A stretch of DNA of 64,000 nucleotides. Source: Tunturibacter gelidoferens. GTDB taxonomy: Bacteria > Acidobacteriota > Terriglobia > Terriglobales > Acidobacteriaceae. How positions within the stretch are numbered: position 1 is the stretch's first letter; every line of letters starts with the position of its first letter. The notes below the pieces were generated by a model. That model was not told the origin of the DNA, ran no database searches, and saw only the letters and a list, made by a program, of their open reading frames with translations. This document shows positions 63,712 to 64,000 of this stretch, one piece after another. A program made the translations under genes and the position numbers. The DNA lies in assembly GCF_040358255.1 (NCBI RefSeq), contig NZ_CP132938.1, forward strand, positions 310,001 through 374,000, written 5' to 3'.

Positions 63712-64000
63712 ATGCACATCCGTAGAGCCGTGCTTACGCTTTGTCTCTCGATTTGTCTGGCGTCCCAGGCCCAAGCAACAGAATGGCAGACAAACAACCC
63801 GGGCTTTCGCCCTCTTGGAATTGTCTCGAACAAGAACGCGTTGTGGGTCTGCGGCCCCAACGAATCCATCGCATCCTCATCTGACGGGAAGAGCTGGACT
63901 CTCCATCACCACGCATCGGGTGCCGGTGCAATGCTCTTCGGCATCGAGTTCTTTTCTGCAAAGTTTGGATACGCCTACGGAACAGGAGGGACGGTACTCT
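63712..64000 (+). CDS. Secreted beta-propeller-like protein (3' end outside window)
   Basis: 96 residues are visible from ATG 63712 to the window end, with no stop. A signal peptide MHIRRAVLTLCLSICLASQA is followed by WQTNNPGFRPLGIVSNKNAL, SIASSSDGKSWTLHHHASGA and FFSAKFGYAYGTGGTVL. The pattern S-x-D-G-x-x-W followed by a G-x-G-x-x-x-x turn is that of BNR/YCF48-like propeller repeats. Ligand and role unknown. Confidence 0.7.
   Translation, partial: MHIRRAVLTLCLSICLASQAQATEWQTNNPGFRPLGIVSNKNALWVCGPNESIASSSDGKSWTLHHHASGAGAMLFGIEFFSAKFGYAYGTGGTVL

Overview
The window reads as chromosomal DNA of an acidobacterium, most likely class Terriglobia, family Acidobacteriaceae (Granulicella/Edaphobacter/Terriglobus type). 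The grounds are TonB-dependent receptors with an N-terminal carboxypeptidase-regulatory-like domain and a phage-tail-like C-terminal Phe, two VWA proteins of the acidobacterial type, a group 1h [NiFe] hydrogenase small subunit, M13 and M61 peptidases, a high-GC codon bias and many short intergenic hairpin repeats. This placement rests on family knowledge, not on a search.

Layout. 1-1292 (minus): the start of a high-affinity hydrogenase small-subunit gene, cut by the window edge, and an EfpL/YeiP-like elongation factor P. 1553-8428: four consecutive disabled genes. Three form a minus-strand operon (TonB-dependent receptor, Tat-exported metallophosphatase, PI-PLC-like phosphodiesterase) and the fourth is a divergent 2-hydroxyacid dehydrogenase; together they carry at least seven frameshifts or stop codons. 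8570-19359: an acidic-tail protein, a sodium/solute symporter, M13 and M61 peptidases, a YihY/BrkB membrane protein, an MBL-fold hydrolase plus aldo/keto reductase operon, and NDH-2. 19511-25904: a frameshifted TIG/Ig-like secreted protein with its coupled neighbour, trxB plus an acetyltransferase, and a PagL-like protein.

26192-41347 is rich in intergenic repeats: composite arrays of short hairpins joined by CAAC-based microsatellites, longer REP-like hairpins, and large palindromic elements that sit just after the stop codons of minus-strand genes. Between them lie an AAA ATPase, an orphan HisA, an aldo/keto reductase, an acetyltransferase, two VWA proteins, an EamA exporter, PPK2, TatA, a beta-barrel protein and GlgC.

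41518-50811 (mostly plus): small membrane proteins, a methylmalonyl-CoA mutase catalytic subunit without its B12 domain, an ATP10/thioredoxin-like pair, and a complete glycine-cleavage operon (gcvT, gcvH, gcvPA, two small unknown genes, gcvPB, a small coiled protein). 50867-64000: a DUF2911 protein, tRNA-Arg(CCG), a channel-like membrane protein, an intact 1128-residue TonB-dependent receptor, DUF2237, an ABC-F ATPase, two acyltransferase-3 proteins, a VIT-like transporter, a DEVD-box RNA helicase and the start of a secreted repeat protein cut by the window end.
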